DNA of 7,011 nt from Candidatus Dormiibacterota bacterium (GCA_003136295.1 PLDZ01000241.1:2992-10002), one strand, 5' to 3'. Counted from the stretch's first letter, positions 1 through 6,087 are shown. Translations and numbers: made by a program. Notes: generated from the letters alone by a model not told the origin.

Positions 1-983
1 CCGGTCACGTGGTTTCGGTTGGTCGCGGCCGCGTAGGACACCTGCTCCGGGGTCAGGTCGTCGGCGGCACCCTGGCTGAGGATCCCGGCGCGATCCACCC
101 CGATGATGTTCCCCACGCCGGCCGCGATGAGCAGTCGTGACACGGAGGTTCCGGCCGCTCCAACGCCGAGGCAGACGACCCGTACGTCCTCGAGCCGTTT
201 GCCGACGATCTTGAGAGCGTTGAGGAGCGCCGCGGTGACGACGATGGCAGTCCCGTGCTGGTCGTCGTGGAACACGGGGATGTCGAGCAGCTCGGTGAGG
301 CGCCGCTCGATCTCGAAGCACCGCGGAGCGGCGATGTCCTCCAGGTTGATGCCCCCGAAGATCGGCGCGATGTGCACCACGGTTTGAATGATCTCGTCGA
401 CATCCTGCGTGGCGAGACAGATCGGGAAGGCGTCGACGCTGCCGAACTCCTTGAAGAGCATGGACTTGCCCTCCATCACCGGGATCGCCGCGTCAGGGCC
501 GATGTTGCCGAGGCCGAGCACCGCGCTCCCATCGGTGACGATGGCGACCGCATTACGCTTGATCGTGAGGTTGCGCACCCGGCGCGGGTCCTCGGCGATG
601 GCCATGCAGATTCGCGCCACGCCCGGCGTGTACACCATCGAGAGGTCATCACGCGTGCGGATCGGGAGGCGAGGAGTGACCTCGATCTTGCCGCCAAGGT
701 GCGCGAGGAACGTGCGATCCGAGTACTCGAGCACCTCCACGCCGGGCACTGCCGACATCCGCTGAATCAACTTCTGAGCGTGATCCGCGTCCGCGGCGAG
801 CACGGTGATGTCCCGGACGATCCCGTTGCCCTCCACGCGCACGATGTCGAGCGCGCGAATGTCGCCGCCGAGGCTCCCGATGGCCGAGGTGAGCTGCCCG
901 AGCATTCCCGGCCGGTTCACGATCCGGCAGCGAGCGGTGAAGGCAAAGCTCGCGGAGGGATGCTGGATCACGGCGCGTCCCAT
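1..983 (-). CDS. NAD-type malic enzyme with N-terminal ACT domain (partial, C-terminus beyond left edge)
   Basis: Malic enzymes decarboxylate malate oxidatively to pyruvate and CO2 in the cytosol, linking the TCA cycle to pyruvate. The 327 visible residues contain an ACT-like regulatory domain at about 14-85 (FAFTARCRIVNRPGMLGQL) followed by the malic enzyme N-terminal domain. That domain has VYTPGVA at 117-123 (catalytic Tyr118), EGKS with the likely catalytic Lys173, the metal-binding Glu/Asp pair in NLEDI (215-216), and FHDDQHGTA at 239-247. The NAD(P) domain begins with the glycine-rich GVGAAG at 273-278. The ACT domain suggests allosteric control by an amino acid, but the ligand cannot be read from the sequence. 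ATG at 983 is the only good start: the frame is open back to a TGA near 1058, but has no ATG or GTG there. No clear Shine-Dalgarno is visible. It follows the VOC gene by 64 bp on the same strand and may be cotranscribed. Cofactor preference (NAD or NADP) is not certain. Confidence 0.93.
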   Translation of the reverse strand, partial: MGRAVIQHPSASFAFTARCRIVNRPGMLGQLTSAIGSLGGDIRALDIVRVEGNGIVRDITVLAADADHAQKLIQRMSAVPGVEVLEYSDRTFLAHLGGKIEVTPRLPIRTRDDLSMVYTPGVARICMAIAEDPRRVRNLTIKRNAVAIVTDGSAVLGLGNIGPDAAIPVMEGKSMLFKEFGSVDAFPICLATQDVDEIIQTVVHIAPIFGGINLEDIAAPRCFEIERRLTELLDIPVFHDDQHGTAIVVTAALLNALKIVGKRLEDVRVVCLGVGAAGTSVSRLLIAAGVGNIIGVDRAGILSQGAADDLTPEQVSYAAATNRNHVT

Positions 984-1047
984 CTTGACGTGACCGAGAA
1001 GGCGCGGAGCCGACGCGGCGTCCGCCCCATCAGCGTGTCGCGATGGC

Positions 1048-1398
1048 TCAGCCTCTTGTCAAGCCGAAGATGTTGCCATCCGGATCGGAGAACAGCGCCA
1101 GTGTGGCCACACCTGGGATCTCCGTCGGTGGCATCAGCACGCTGCCACCGTTGGCCACGACTTTGTCGAGGGTGGCCTGAAGGTCCGGTACCTGCGCATA
1201 CACGCTGGTACGAGGCTTGCCGTCGTCCGACTGACCAACGCCGCCGGCGAGACCGCTCGACTCCGCGTCAATGAGCCCGTAGTTGCCCATGTCGGGCGCC
1301 AGCTCACCGATCTTCCAGTCGAAGACAGCGGTGTAGAACGCCTTGAGCCGTGCGGCATCTTTGCCGATGAGCTCGAAGTGGACAATCGGGCTTCCCAT
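1048..1398 (-). CDS. VOC superfamily (glyoxalase/bleomycin-resistance fold) protein
   Basis: This 116-residue protein has the single-domain length of the vicinal oxygen chelate family. It opens with GSPIVHFELIGKDAARLKAFYTAVFDW, the typical first beta-strand/helix followed by the FY-x(4)-FDW motif. It ends with PGVATLALFSDPDGNIFGL, the usual final D-P-x-G-N-x-F-G-L strand. A GG-rich mid-section (SSGLAGGVGQ) matches small VOC proteins of the PhnB/glyoxalase-like type. Such proteins bind metals, antibiotics or small electrophiles; the substrate here is unknown. The start at 1398 is preferred because GGAGG lies 8 nt upstream of that ATG; an in-frame GTG at 1413 would put this Shine-Dalgarno inside the gene. 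It is transcribed away from the MarR gene, with 140 bp between the two starts, and towards the malic enzyme. Co-regulation with the efflux pair is possible but not shown. Confidence 0.88.
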   Translation of the reverse strand: MGSPIVHFELIGKDAARLKAFYTAVFDWKIGELAPDMGNYGLIDAESSGLAGGVGQSDDGKPRTSVYAQVPDLQATLDKVVANGGSVLMPPTEIPGVATLALFSDPDGNIFGLTRG

Positions 1399-1501
1399 GG
1401 TCCTTGCCTCCACACCGGCTCCTCGATCCAGTCGCCGAAGCCGCCTGTTCCAACCCGCGACTTATACAAGATCCTGGCCGAGGCAGGCGGGTCGTCCTGA
1501 G

Positions 1502-1531
1502 CTGACAAAAATACTTCATGCGATGTATTAT
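1502..1531 (+). promoter_or_regulatory. Promoter of the marR-efflux operon
   Basis: CTGACA (1502-1507) resembles a -35 box. It is followed after 18 bp by TATTAT (1526-1531), a good -10 box that stands out in this GC-rich region. The predicted transcription start, 7-8 bp downstream, falls on or next to the ATG at 1539, so the message would be leaderless. The rest of the 140-bp divergent region (1399-1538) holds only a weak candidate -10 for the VOC gene (TATAAG on the minus strand, 1466-1461) without a convincing -35. Confidence 0.6.
1510..1529. promoter_or_regulatory. Candidate MarR operator (inverted repeat)
   Basis: AATACTTCATGCGATGTATT has perfect 5-bp outer arms (AATAC/GTATT) and further matches inside (TC opposite GA). 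It covers the spacer and the first four bases of the -10 box. MarR repressors typically bind 16-20 bp palindromes at such positions in their own promoter, so autorepression is inferred. The inner bases are not fully symmetrical, which limits confidence. Confidence 0.5.
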
Positions 1532-1538
1532 CTGTGGC

Positions 1539-2021
1539 ATGAAGGACCGCGCCCTCCTGCTCGAACGCCTCATCACCGCTCAGACGGCGCTGCGACGCCG
1601 GTTCCTCGAAGTGGCGTCGCCGACTCTGCATGCGGAATTCGCGGAGGTCGGTGGCATCACCGTTCACCAGATGGAGGTGGTTCGATGCCTGCTGCTCGGG
1701 GACGGCATGAGCATGCGCGAGGTCGCGGAGGCGCAGGGGATCGGACTCAGTGGCGCCACCCAGCTGATCGACCGGCTCGAGCGCGGCGGCCTGGTCACCC
1801 GCGTGCGTGACGCTCGCGATCGGAGGGTGCAACATGTTGTACCGACCGAGCGCGCAAGGGATCTCGCCGCTCGCTTCAAGGCCGGGATGCGCCGAGCATC
1901 GGCGGAAGTGTTCACCGCGCTGGATGACGACGAGTTGCAGACCTATGTCGACCTGACCGAGCGCATCGCCGCAACCGTGCACGACGATGCCGGGGATCAC
2001 CTACGGAGGGCCACGGCATGA
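1539..2021 (+). CDS. MarR-family transcriptional regulator
   Basis: A 160-residue winged-helix repressor of normal MarR length. The core is a helix-turn-helix: GITVHQMEVVRCLLLGDGMS, then MREVAEAQGIGLSGATQLIDRLERGGLVTR, where the SGATQLIDRLE segment is the recognition helix. The wing is RVRDARDRRVQHVVPTE, with the family's D-x-R-D-R-R basic pattern. Helices at both ends would form the dimer interface. MarR proteins usually repress a neighbouring transporter and are released by phenolic or other lipophilic ligands. ATG at 1539 is chosen over an in-frame ATG at 1518 because 1518 lies inside the putative operator and upstream of the -10 box, while 1539 coincides with the predicted transcription start. 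The stop codon overlaps the start of the efflux gene (ATGA), so the pair is one operon. Confidence 0.92.
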   Translation: MKDRALLLERLITAQTALRRRFLEVASPTLHAEFAEVGGITVHQMEVVRCLLLGDGMSMREVAEAQGIGLSGATQLIDRLERGGLVTRVRDARDRRVQHVVPTERARDLAARFKAGMRRASAEVFTALDDDELQTYVDLTERIAATVHDDAGDHLRRATA

Positions 2022-3598
2022 CCCAGCGACAGATCTACGCGGTGCTCGGCGCCCTGATGCTCGGCATGCTCCTCGCGGCCCTTGATCAGACCATCGTCGC
2101 AACCTCGCTGCCGACCATCGTGGGCGATCTCGGAGGGCTGAACCAGCTGTCCTGGGTGGTCACGTCATATCTGCTCGCCTCGACGGTCTCGACCCCGCTC
2201 TACGGAAAGCTCGGCGACCTCTACGGCCGCAAGTTCCTGTTCCAGGCCGCGATCGTCATCTTCATCGTCGGATCGATGCTCGCCGGCCTCTCCCAGAACA
2301 TGCTCGAGCTCATCGGCTTCCGCGCCGTCCAGGGCATCGGCGCCGGCGGGCTCATGGTCGGCGCGCAAGCCATCATCGGCGACGTCGTTCCGCCCCGCGA
2401 GCGCGGCAAGTACCAGGGATGGATGGGTGGCGTGTTCGCGCTGGCCAGCGTCGCCGGCCCGCTGATCGGGGGATTCCTCACTGACGACGTGTCCTGGCGC
2501 TGGATCTTCTACATCAACGTCCCGATCGCCGCCGTGGCGCTCTTCGTGACGGCGACCGTCTTGAAGACGCACACCCGGCGCATCTCGCACAGCGTCGACT
2601 GGCTTGGGGCGTTCTTCCTCGCGGCCGGCGCTTCCGCACTGATCCTGATGACCACCTGGGGTGGCACGCAGTACGCGTGGGCGTCGCTGCCGATCTTCGC
2701 TCTCGGGATCGTCGGGGTGGTGATGCTCGCCGGGTTCGTCGTCGTCGAGCGGCGGGTCAGCGAGCCGATCCTCCCCTTCCGGCTCTTCCGCATCCAGGTG
2801 TTCAACGTCGCCAGCGGCGTCGGCTTCGTGATCGGCTTCGCCATGTTCGGAGCAATCACCTTCCTGCCCGTCTTCCTGCAGCTTGTTGACGGCGCGAGCG
2901 CGACGAGCTCGGGGCTGAACATCCTCCCCCTGATGGCGGGGCTGCTGACCGCCTCGATCACGAGCGGGCAACTCATCAGCCGTCGCGGTCGTTACAAGAT
3001 CTTTCCGGTCGTCGGCACGGCGCTGGCCGCGATCGGTGTCTTCCTGCTCTCCACCATCGACCCGCACACGCCACGCTTCCTGCTCTCCGTCTACATGGTG
3101 CTGCTCGGCCTCGGACTCGGCTGCGTCATGCAGGTTTTGGTCATCGCCGTCCAGAACGCGGTCGAGCAGCGCGATCTGGGGGTCGGCACGAGCTCGGCAA
3201 CCTTCCTGCGCTCGATGGGGGCGTCGTTCGGCGTGGCGATCTTCGGCGCGATCTTCAGCAACGAGCTCGCGGCCAACCTCAAGAAGAACCTGCCCGCGAG
3301 CGCACTTCACTCCGGGATCAATCCCGCGTCGCTTGAGGGCAACCCGGCACAGCTCGCCAACCTGCCGCCCGCGATCCACACAGGCCTCATCAACGCCGTC
3401 TCGGAGTCGCTCCACGTCGTGTTTCTCGCCGCCGTGCCGATCCTGGTCCTCGCGTTCTTCCTGACGCTGCTGATCAAGGAGATCCCGCTTCGGACGAAGG
3501 CCCGCGGCATTCCAGCCGCCGACGAGCCCATAGGACTCAACGTGGCGACGGATCTCGGGGGCGCTGCGCCCGTCGAGGCGGGGGTCGGATCGAGCTGA
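2018..3598 (+). CDS. DHA2-family MFS multidrug efflux transporter (EmrB/QacA type, 14 TM)
   Basis: A 526-residue inner-membrane drug:H+ antiporter of the major facilitator superfamily. Length and hydrophobic pattern fit the 14-helix DHA2 family. Visible motifs are LDQTIVATSLPTI (22-34, the DHA2 TM1 signature), motif A GKLGDLYGRK (63-72) in the loop after TM2, and motif B FRAVQGIGAGG (101-111, Arg102). The antiporter motif C region, ALASVAGPLIGGFL (141-154), is followed by SWRWIFYINVPI, characteristic of EmrB/QacA proteins. A large loop near residues 418-455 precedes the last helix, and a hydrophilic tail ends the protein. The ATG at 2018 has GGAGGG 7 nt upstream and overlaps the MarR stop, which supports translational coupling and control by that repressor. 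The substrate cannot be told from sequence. No intrinsic terminator is visible after the gene. Confidence 0.94.
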   Translation: MTQRQIYAVLGALMLGMLLAALDQTIVATSLPTIVGDLGGLNQLSWVVTSYLLASTVSTPLYGKLGDLYGRKFLFQAAIVIFIVGSMLAGLSQNMLELIGFRAVQGIGAGGLMVGAQAIIGDVVPPRERGKYQGWMGGVFALASVAGPLIGGFLTDDVSWRWIFYINVPIAAVALFVTATVLKTHTRRISHSVDWLGAFFLAAGASALILMTTWGGTQYAWASLPIFALGIVGVVMLAGFVVVERRVSEPILPFRLFRIQVFNVASGVGFVIGFAMFGAITFLPVFLQLVDGASATSSGLNILPLMAGLLTASITSGQLISRRGRYKIFPVVGTALAAIGVFLLSTIDPHTPRFLLSVYMVLLGLGLGCVMQVLVIAVQNAVEQRDLGVGTSSATFLRSMGASFGVAIFGAIFSNELAANLKKNLPASALHSGINPASLEGNPAQLANLPPAIHTGLINAVSESLHVVFLAAVPILVLAFFLTLLIKEIPLRTKARGIPAADEPIGLNVATDLGGAAPVEAGVGSS

Positions 3599-3633
3599 AC
3601 CAGGGACGGGTCGAGTGACAGGCATGACGGGGC

Positions 3634-3639
3634 TAGACT
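3634..3639 (+). promoter_or_regulatory. -10 box for the repeat/Cys-ladder gene (leaderless start)
   Basis: TAGACT lies exactly 7 nt upstream of the ATG at 3647, which lacks any Shine-Dalgarno. The expected transcription start therefore coincides with the start codon. No recognisable -35 hexamer is present at 16-18 bp (TCGAGT at 3611-3616 is poor). The gene could also be read through from the efflux gene that ends 48 bp upstream. Confidence 0.45.
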
Positions 3640-3646
3640 GCATCGG

Positions 3647-4210
3647 ATGACATCGGAGCGCAGGCGGCGAATCGTGGTGGCAGGGGGCCTCGGCCTGCTC
3701 GCGACGATCACCGCGACCCGCGTCCTCGCCCTGCGCCGAGAACGCTCTGAGGAGCAGGGTGAAGACGACCCCGGGCCGGGGGCCGTCTTGACCAGCAGCA
3801 GTGTTGCAGTCGCCGGCAGCGCGCTCACGGTGGAGAGCGCCGCCGTCGCCGGAAGCGTCGCGACCCGCCGTTCGAGTGCGGTGGCCGGGTCGGCTGCAAC
3901 CTCCTACTCCTCAGCAGTTGCCGGATCGGCACTCACCCGAGGATCGGCCGCGGTGGTGGGGAGCGCCGCGACGGCATTCAGCGCGGCCGTGGTCAGGAGC
4001 GCGGTGACGGTCGCCAGCGCTGCGGTGGCGGGCAGCGTGCTGACCGTCTTCAGTGCCGCGATACGGCGCTGCGTGTTGACCGTCGCATGTCTCCGTTGCA
4101 CCCGATGCATCGCATGCGTCGCCTGTTCGGACTGCATCGACTGCACCGGCTGCGTCGGCTGTCGCGGACTGCGCGGGGCCGTCGGCAAGATCGGCGTCAG
4201 CGCCCGGTGA
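3647..4210 (+). CDS. Membrane-anchored 12-residue repeat protein with C-terminal Cys ladder, function unknown
   Basis: I do not recognise this 187-residue protein. It starts with a basic stretch (SERRRR) and one likely membrane helix at about 9-29 (IVVAGGLGLLATITATRVLAL), followed by RRER and an acidic linker. Residues 52-147 form eight gap-free 12-residue units with consensus S-[AS]-A-V-A-G-S-x-x-T-x-x. Serine recurs every six residues, suggesting a hexad-based beta-solenoid (inference). From residue 142 Cys replaces Ser in the same register, and residues 148-172 hold nine cysteines spaced exactly three apart (Cys148 to Cys172), including CIACVACSDCIDCTGC. A short GLRGAVGKIGVSAR tail follows. 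Ten cysteines in 31 residues suggest metal binding or disulfide/thiol chemistry, but no known motif fits. The gene lies 48 bp after the efflux gene, seems to have its own leaderless start, and overlaps ilvD tail to tail by 14 bp. The unbroken frame and strict protein periodicity argue that it is real. Confidence 0.72.
   Translation: MTSERRRRIVVAGGLGLLATITATRVLALRRERSEEQGEDDPGPGAVLTSSSVAVAGSALTVESAAVAGSVATRRSSAVAGSAATSYSSAVAGSALTRGSAAVVGSAATAFSAAVVRSAVTVASAAVAGSVLTVFSAAIRRCVLTVACLRCTRCIACVACSDCIDCTGCVGCRGLRGAVGKIGVSAR
3800..4087 (+). repeat. Eight tandem 36-bp coding repeats (12 residues each)
   Basis: Units begin at residues 52, 64, 76, 88, 100, 112, 124 and 136 of the protein starting at 3647. 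Examples are SAAVAGSVATRR, SSAVAGSAATSY and SAAVVGSAATAF. Protein similarity is strong, but codon use differs from unit to unit, so the repeat is old or kept by selection on the protein rather than a recent DNA duplication. The last unit (SAAIRRCVLTVA) changes its second-half Ser to Cys and leads into the Cys ladder. Confidence 0.85.
4088..4162 (+). other. Cysteine ladder: nine Cys at a strict three-residue period
   Basis: Every third codon from 4088 to 4162 is TGT or TGC (residues 148, 151, 154, 157, 160, 163, 166, 169 and 172). The two residues between are variable (LR, TR, IA, VA, SD, ID, TG, VG). The ladder keeps the hexad phase of the preceding repeats: position 1 of each hexad, Ser before, becomes Cys, and position 4 becomes Cys as well. 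Confidence 0.85.
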
Positions 4211-5876
4211 CCGCCCCCAGGCTTGCGGACGACACTGTGGCCGCGTATTTGGCGAACACTCCGGTCGCGTAGCGCCGTGCGGGCGGCGTCCACGCCGCGA
4301 GTCGCCTTGCGATCTCCGCGTCCTCGAGATCGACATCGATGCGCCGGGCGACCACGTCGATGCTCACGATGTCCCCGTCTCGAACCGCGGCAAGCGCGCC
4401 ACCGAGCGCTGCCTCGGGTGCGATGTGCGCGACCATGAACCCGTGGGTCGCGCCGGAGAAGCGGCCGTCGGTGATCAGCGCAACTGAATCGCTGAGGCCC
4501 GCTCCGACAATGGCGCCGGTCACGCCGAGCATCTCGCGCATGCCGGGACCGCCCACCGGTCCCTCATAGCGGATCACGACGACGTCGCCGGCATGGATGG
4601 CCCCGTCACGCACCGCGGCGAACGCCTCCTCCTCCGAATCGAAGACGCGTGCCGGTCCCTGATGCGACTCGCGATCGTTGCCCGCGAGCTTCACAACGCA
4701 CCCCTCGGCGGCGAGGTTGCCCCGCAGCACAGCGATCCCACCATGCTTGCGAAGCGGTGCGTCCGCGGCGCGAATCACCTGCTGCCCCGGCGTCTCGGTT
4801 GCTGATGCCGCGACTTCGGCGAGGGTCCGCCCGTCGACTGTGACCGCGTCGCCATGCAGCAGTCCCAACTCGAGAAGCCGCTGCATGACCACGCCGAGCC
4901 CACCCGCCGCGAAGAGATCGGTCGCGACGAAGCGCCCTCCCGGGCGGAGGTCGGCGAGGATCGGTGTCCGTGCGCAGATGGCGTCGAAGTCGTCGATCTC
5001 GAGGTGGATATCCGCCTCGGCAGCGATCGCGAGCAGGTGGAGCACCGCGTTGGTGGAACCGCCCGTGGCAGCGAACGACGCGATGGCGTTCTCGAAGGCG
5101 GCACGAGTGGCGATCGACCGAGCATTGGTGCCGGCCTCGACAAGCTGCACCGCCAACCGGCCCGCGGCCTCGGCCACGGCCGGTTTATCGGGGTGAGTCG
5201 CCGGCACCGCATTGGCGCCGGGGGGCGACAGCCCGAGAAACTCCAGCGCCGTGCTCATCGTATTCGCCGTGTACTGACCGGCACACGCGCCCGCCCCAGG
5301 ACAGGCGTGCTCCTCCACCGCGCGAAGCTCGTCGGCGTCGATCCGGCCGGCGTTGTACGCGCCGACAGCCTCGAAGACATCCTGGACCGTGAGGTCGCGG
5401 CCGCGCAGGTGTCCCGGCTGGATGGTGCCGCCGTAGAGCACAAGGCCCGGGATGTCCAGGCGGCTCAGCGCCATCGCCGCTGCCGGGATGGTCTTGTCGC
5501 AACCGACGATGAGCACAAGCCCATCGAAGCTGTGCCCGCGGGTGACCAGCTCGATCGAGTCCGCAATCAGGTCGCGTGACACCAGCGACGCCTTCATCCC
5601 CTGCGTTCCCATGGTCACACCGTCGCTGACTGCGATGGTGTTGAACTCCATCGGCGTGCCGCCGGCAGCACGAACCCCCTCCTTCACCCGCTCAGCGAGG
5701 GCACGATGGTTCCAGTTGCACGGCATGGTCTCGATCCATGAGTGACCGACACCGATGATCGGCCGTTCCAGGTCCTCGCGACTGAAGCCGATCGCTCGCA
5801 GCATCGCTCGCGCGGGCGCGCGATCAGGGCCGTGCAACATCACCGAGCTCGGTCGCGTCGACGGTGCTTCAGGCAT
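4197..5876 (-). CDS. ilvD: Dihydroxy-acid dehydratase
   Basis: IlvD dehydrates 2,3-dihydroxy-isovalerate and 2,3-dihydroxy-3-methylvalerate to the 2-keto acids that precede valine/leucine and isoleucine, in the cytosol. The 559 residues match the usual IlvD/Edd length. The three expected iron-sulfur ligands are present: Cys53 in TMPCNWNH, Cys126 in IVGCDKT and Cys198 in GAGACAGQYTANTM. Also visible are the substrate/Mg-region motifs AVSDGVTMGTQGM, TGGSTNAVLH, YEGPVGGPGMREML and LITDGRFSGATHG, whose Ser474 corresponds to the family's catalytic base. Two in-frame ATGs exist, at 5888 and 5876. I prefer 5876 because TATGCT lies 7 nt upstream of it, the leaderless spacing also seen at 1539 and 3647, and neither ATG has a Shine-Dalgarno; the 5888 start would add MLLR. 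The gene diverges from the ilvB leader and converges on the repeat-protein gene, overlapping it by 14 bp. Confidence 0.96.
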   Translation of the reverse strand: MPEAPSTRPSSVMLHGPDRAPARAMLRAIGFSREDLERPIIGVGHSWIETMPCNWNHRALAERVKEGVRAAGGTPMEFNTIAVSDGVTMGTQGMKASLVSRDLIADSIELVTRGHSFDGLVLIVGCDKTIPAAAMALSRLDIPGLVLYGGTIQPGHLRGRDLTVQDVFEAVGAYNAGRIDADELRAVEEHACPGAGACAGQYTANTMSTALEFLGLSPPGANAVPATHPDKPAVAEAAGRLAVQLVEAGTNARSIATRAAFENAIASFAATGGSTNAVLHLLAIAAEADIHLEIDDFDAICARTPILADLRPGGRFVATDLFAAGGLGVVMQRLLELGLLHGDAVTVDGRTLAEVAASATETPGQQVIRAADAPLRKHGGIAVLRGNLAAEGCVVKLAGNDRESHQGPARVFDSEEEAFAAVRDGAIHAGDVVVIRYEGPVGGPGMREMLGVTGAIVGAGLSDSVALITDGRFSGATHGFMVAHIAPEAALGGALAAVRDGDIVSIDVVARRIDVDLEDAEIARRLAAWTPPARRYATGVFAKYAATVSSASLGAVTGR

Positions 5877-5883
5877 GCGCAGA

Positions 5884-5889
5884 AGCATA
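5884..5889 (-). promoter_or_regulatory. Candidate -10 box of ilvD
   Basis: On the minus strand TATGCT (5889 down to 5884) precedes the ATG at 5876 by exactly 7 nt. It would give a leaderless ilvD mRNA, and it overlaps the alternative start codon at 5888. I see no good -35 at the expected distance, so this rests on the -10 and its spacing alone. Confidence 0.35.
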
Positions 5890-5915
5890 CGGCTCGACCG
5901 TCACAGGTCCGTGTA

Positions 5916-5945
5916 TTGACTGGAACGGTGCCCAAGCCGTATTCT
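5916..5945 (+). promoter_or_regulatory. Promoter of the ilv leader-ilvB operon
   Basis: TTGACT (5916-5921) and TATTCT (5940-5945) are separated by 18 bp, the best promoter match in the window. Transcription should begin around 5952-5954, only a few bases before the leader peptide ATG at 5956. It sits in the short gap diverging from ilvD. Confidence 0.7.
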
Positions 5946-5955
5946 TCGCGCCGAG

Positions 5956-6048
5956 ATGTCTTACGGCTTCGCGCTGGTCCTGCTGGTAGGCCTGCTCCTG
6001 ATTAGGAGCGGGGCTTTCATGCTTCAGGGCAGGCGCGTGCGCACGTAG
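5956..6048 (+). CDS. Branched-chain amino acid leader peptide (ilv attenuator peptide)
   Basis: A 30-codon reading frame from ATG 5956 to TAG 6046-6048, too short for routine gene calling. Residues 7-16 read LVLLVGLLLI: nine of ten are leucine, valine or isoleucine, the three end products of the pathway whose gene follows. The codons there include GTA and ATT, which look uncommon in this GC-rich DNA. The peptide is expected to act only through ribosome stalling at these codons when charged Leu, Val or Ile tRNA is scarce. There is no Shine-Dalgarno and at most a few nucleotides of 5' leader after the promoter, so initiation is leaderless or nearly so. The frame runs through both arms of the first hairpin and stops 25 nt before the terminator stem. 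The alternative, a chance hydrophobic ORF, is unlikely given the promoter, terminator and downstream ilvB. Confidence 0.85.
   Translation: MSYGFALVLLVGLLLIRSGAFMLQGRRVRT
5988..6015 (+). promoter_or_regulatory. Attenuator hairpin 1:2
   Basis: Arm 5988-5999 (AGGCCTGCTCCT) pairs with 6004-6015 (AGGAGCGGGGCT) around a GATT loop. This gives eleven pairs, one of them G-U, and one G/G mismatch. The left arm overlaps leader codons 11-15, so a ribosome held in the Leu/Val cluster prevents it from forming. Confidence 0.7.
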
Positions 6049-6087
6049 GCACAGCACCAAGCCGGAACCAAGCAAAAGGCCCCCTCC
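6004..6087 (+). promoter_or_regulatory. Antiterminator pairing 2:3
   Basis: GGAGCGGGGCTTT (6005-6017) can pair with AAGGCCCCCTCC (6076-6087): twelve pairs with C6009 bulged and one U-G pair. This uses the right arm of hairpin 1:2 and nearly the whole left arm of the terminator, so the structures are mutually exclusive, as attenuation requires. Confidence 0.65.

Noticed and set aside
255..1274. A 339-codon open frame on the plus strand across the malic enzyme and VOC genes
   Set aside because: It spans two well-supported genes on the other strand and its translation shows no recognisable domain; it is a codon-bias shadow.
1441..1490. Inverted repeat CCGCCTG/CAGGCGG and a TATAAG minus-strand -10 in the divergent region
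   Set aside because: Arms of 7 bp separated by 36 bp are expected by chance at this GC content, and no -35 accompanies the -10, so I do not call an operator or a VOC promoter.
2165..3643. A 492-codon open frame on the minus strand opposite the efflux gene
   Set aside because: Its translation is a low-complexity run of Asp, Glu, Arg, Gly and His, typical of the antisense frame of a GC-rich membrane protein gene. The plus-strand frame has full DHA2 motifs and a Shine-Dalgarno.
3800..4087. 36-bp periodic repeats as a CRISPR array or recent tandem duplication
   Set aside because: The units are contiguous coding repeats without spacers, they are conserved at protein level with varied codons, and they stay in frame with the gene.
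5742..6005. An 87-codon plus-strand frame ending inside the leader region
   Set aside because: It begins inside ilvD in antisense and crosses the ilvB promoter; the leader peptide frame explains the region better.
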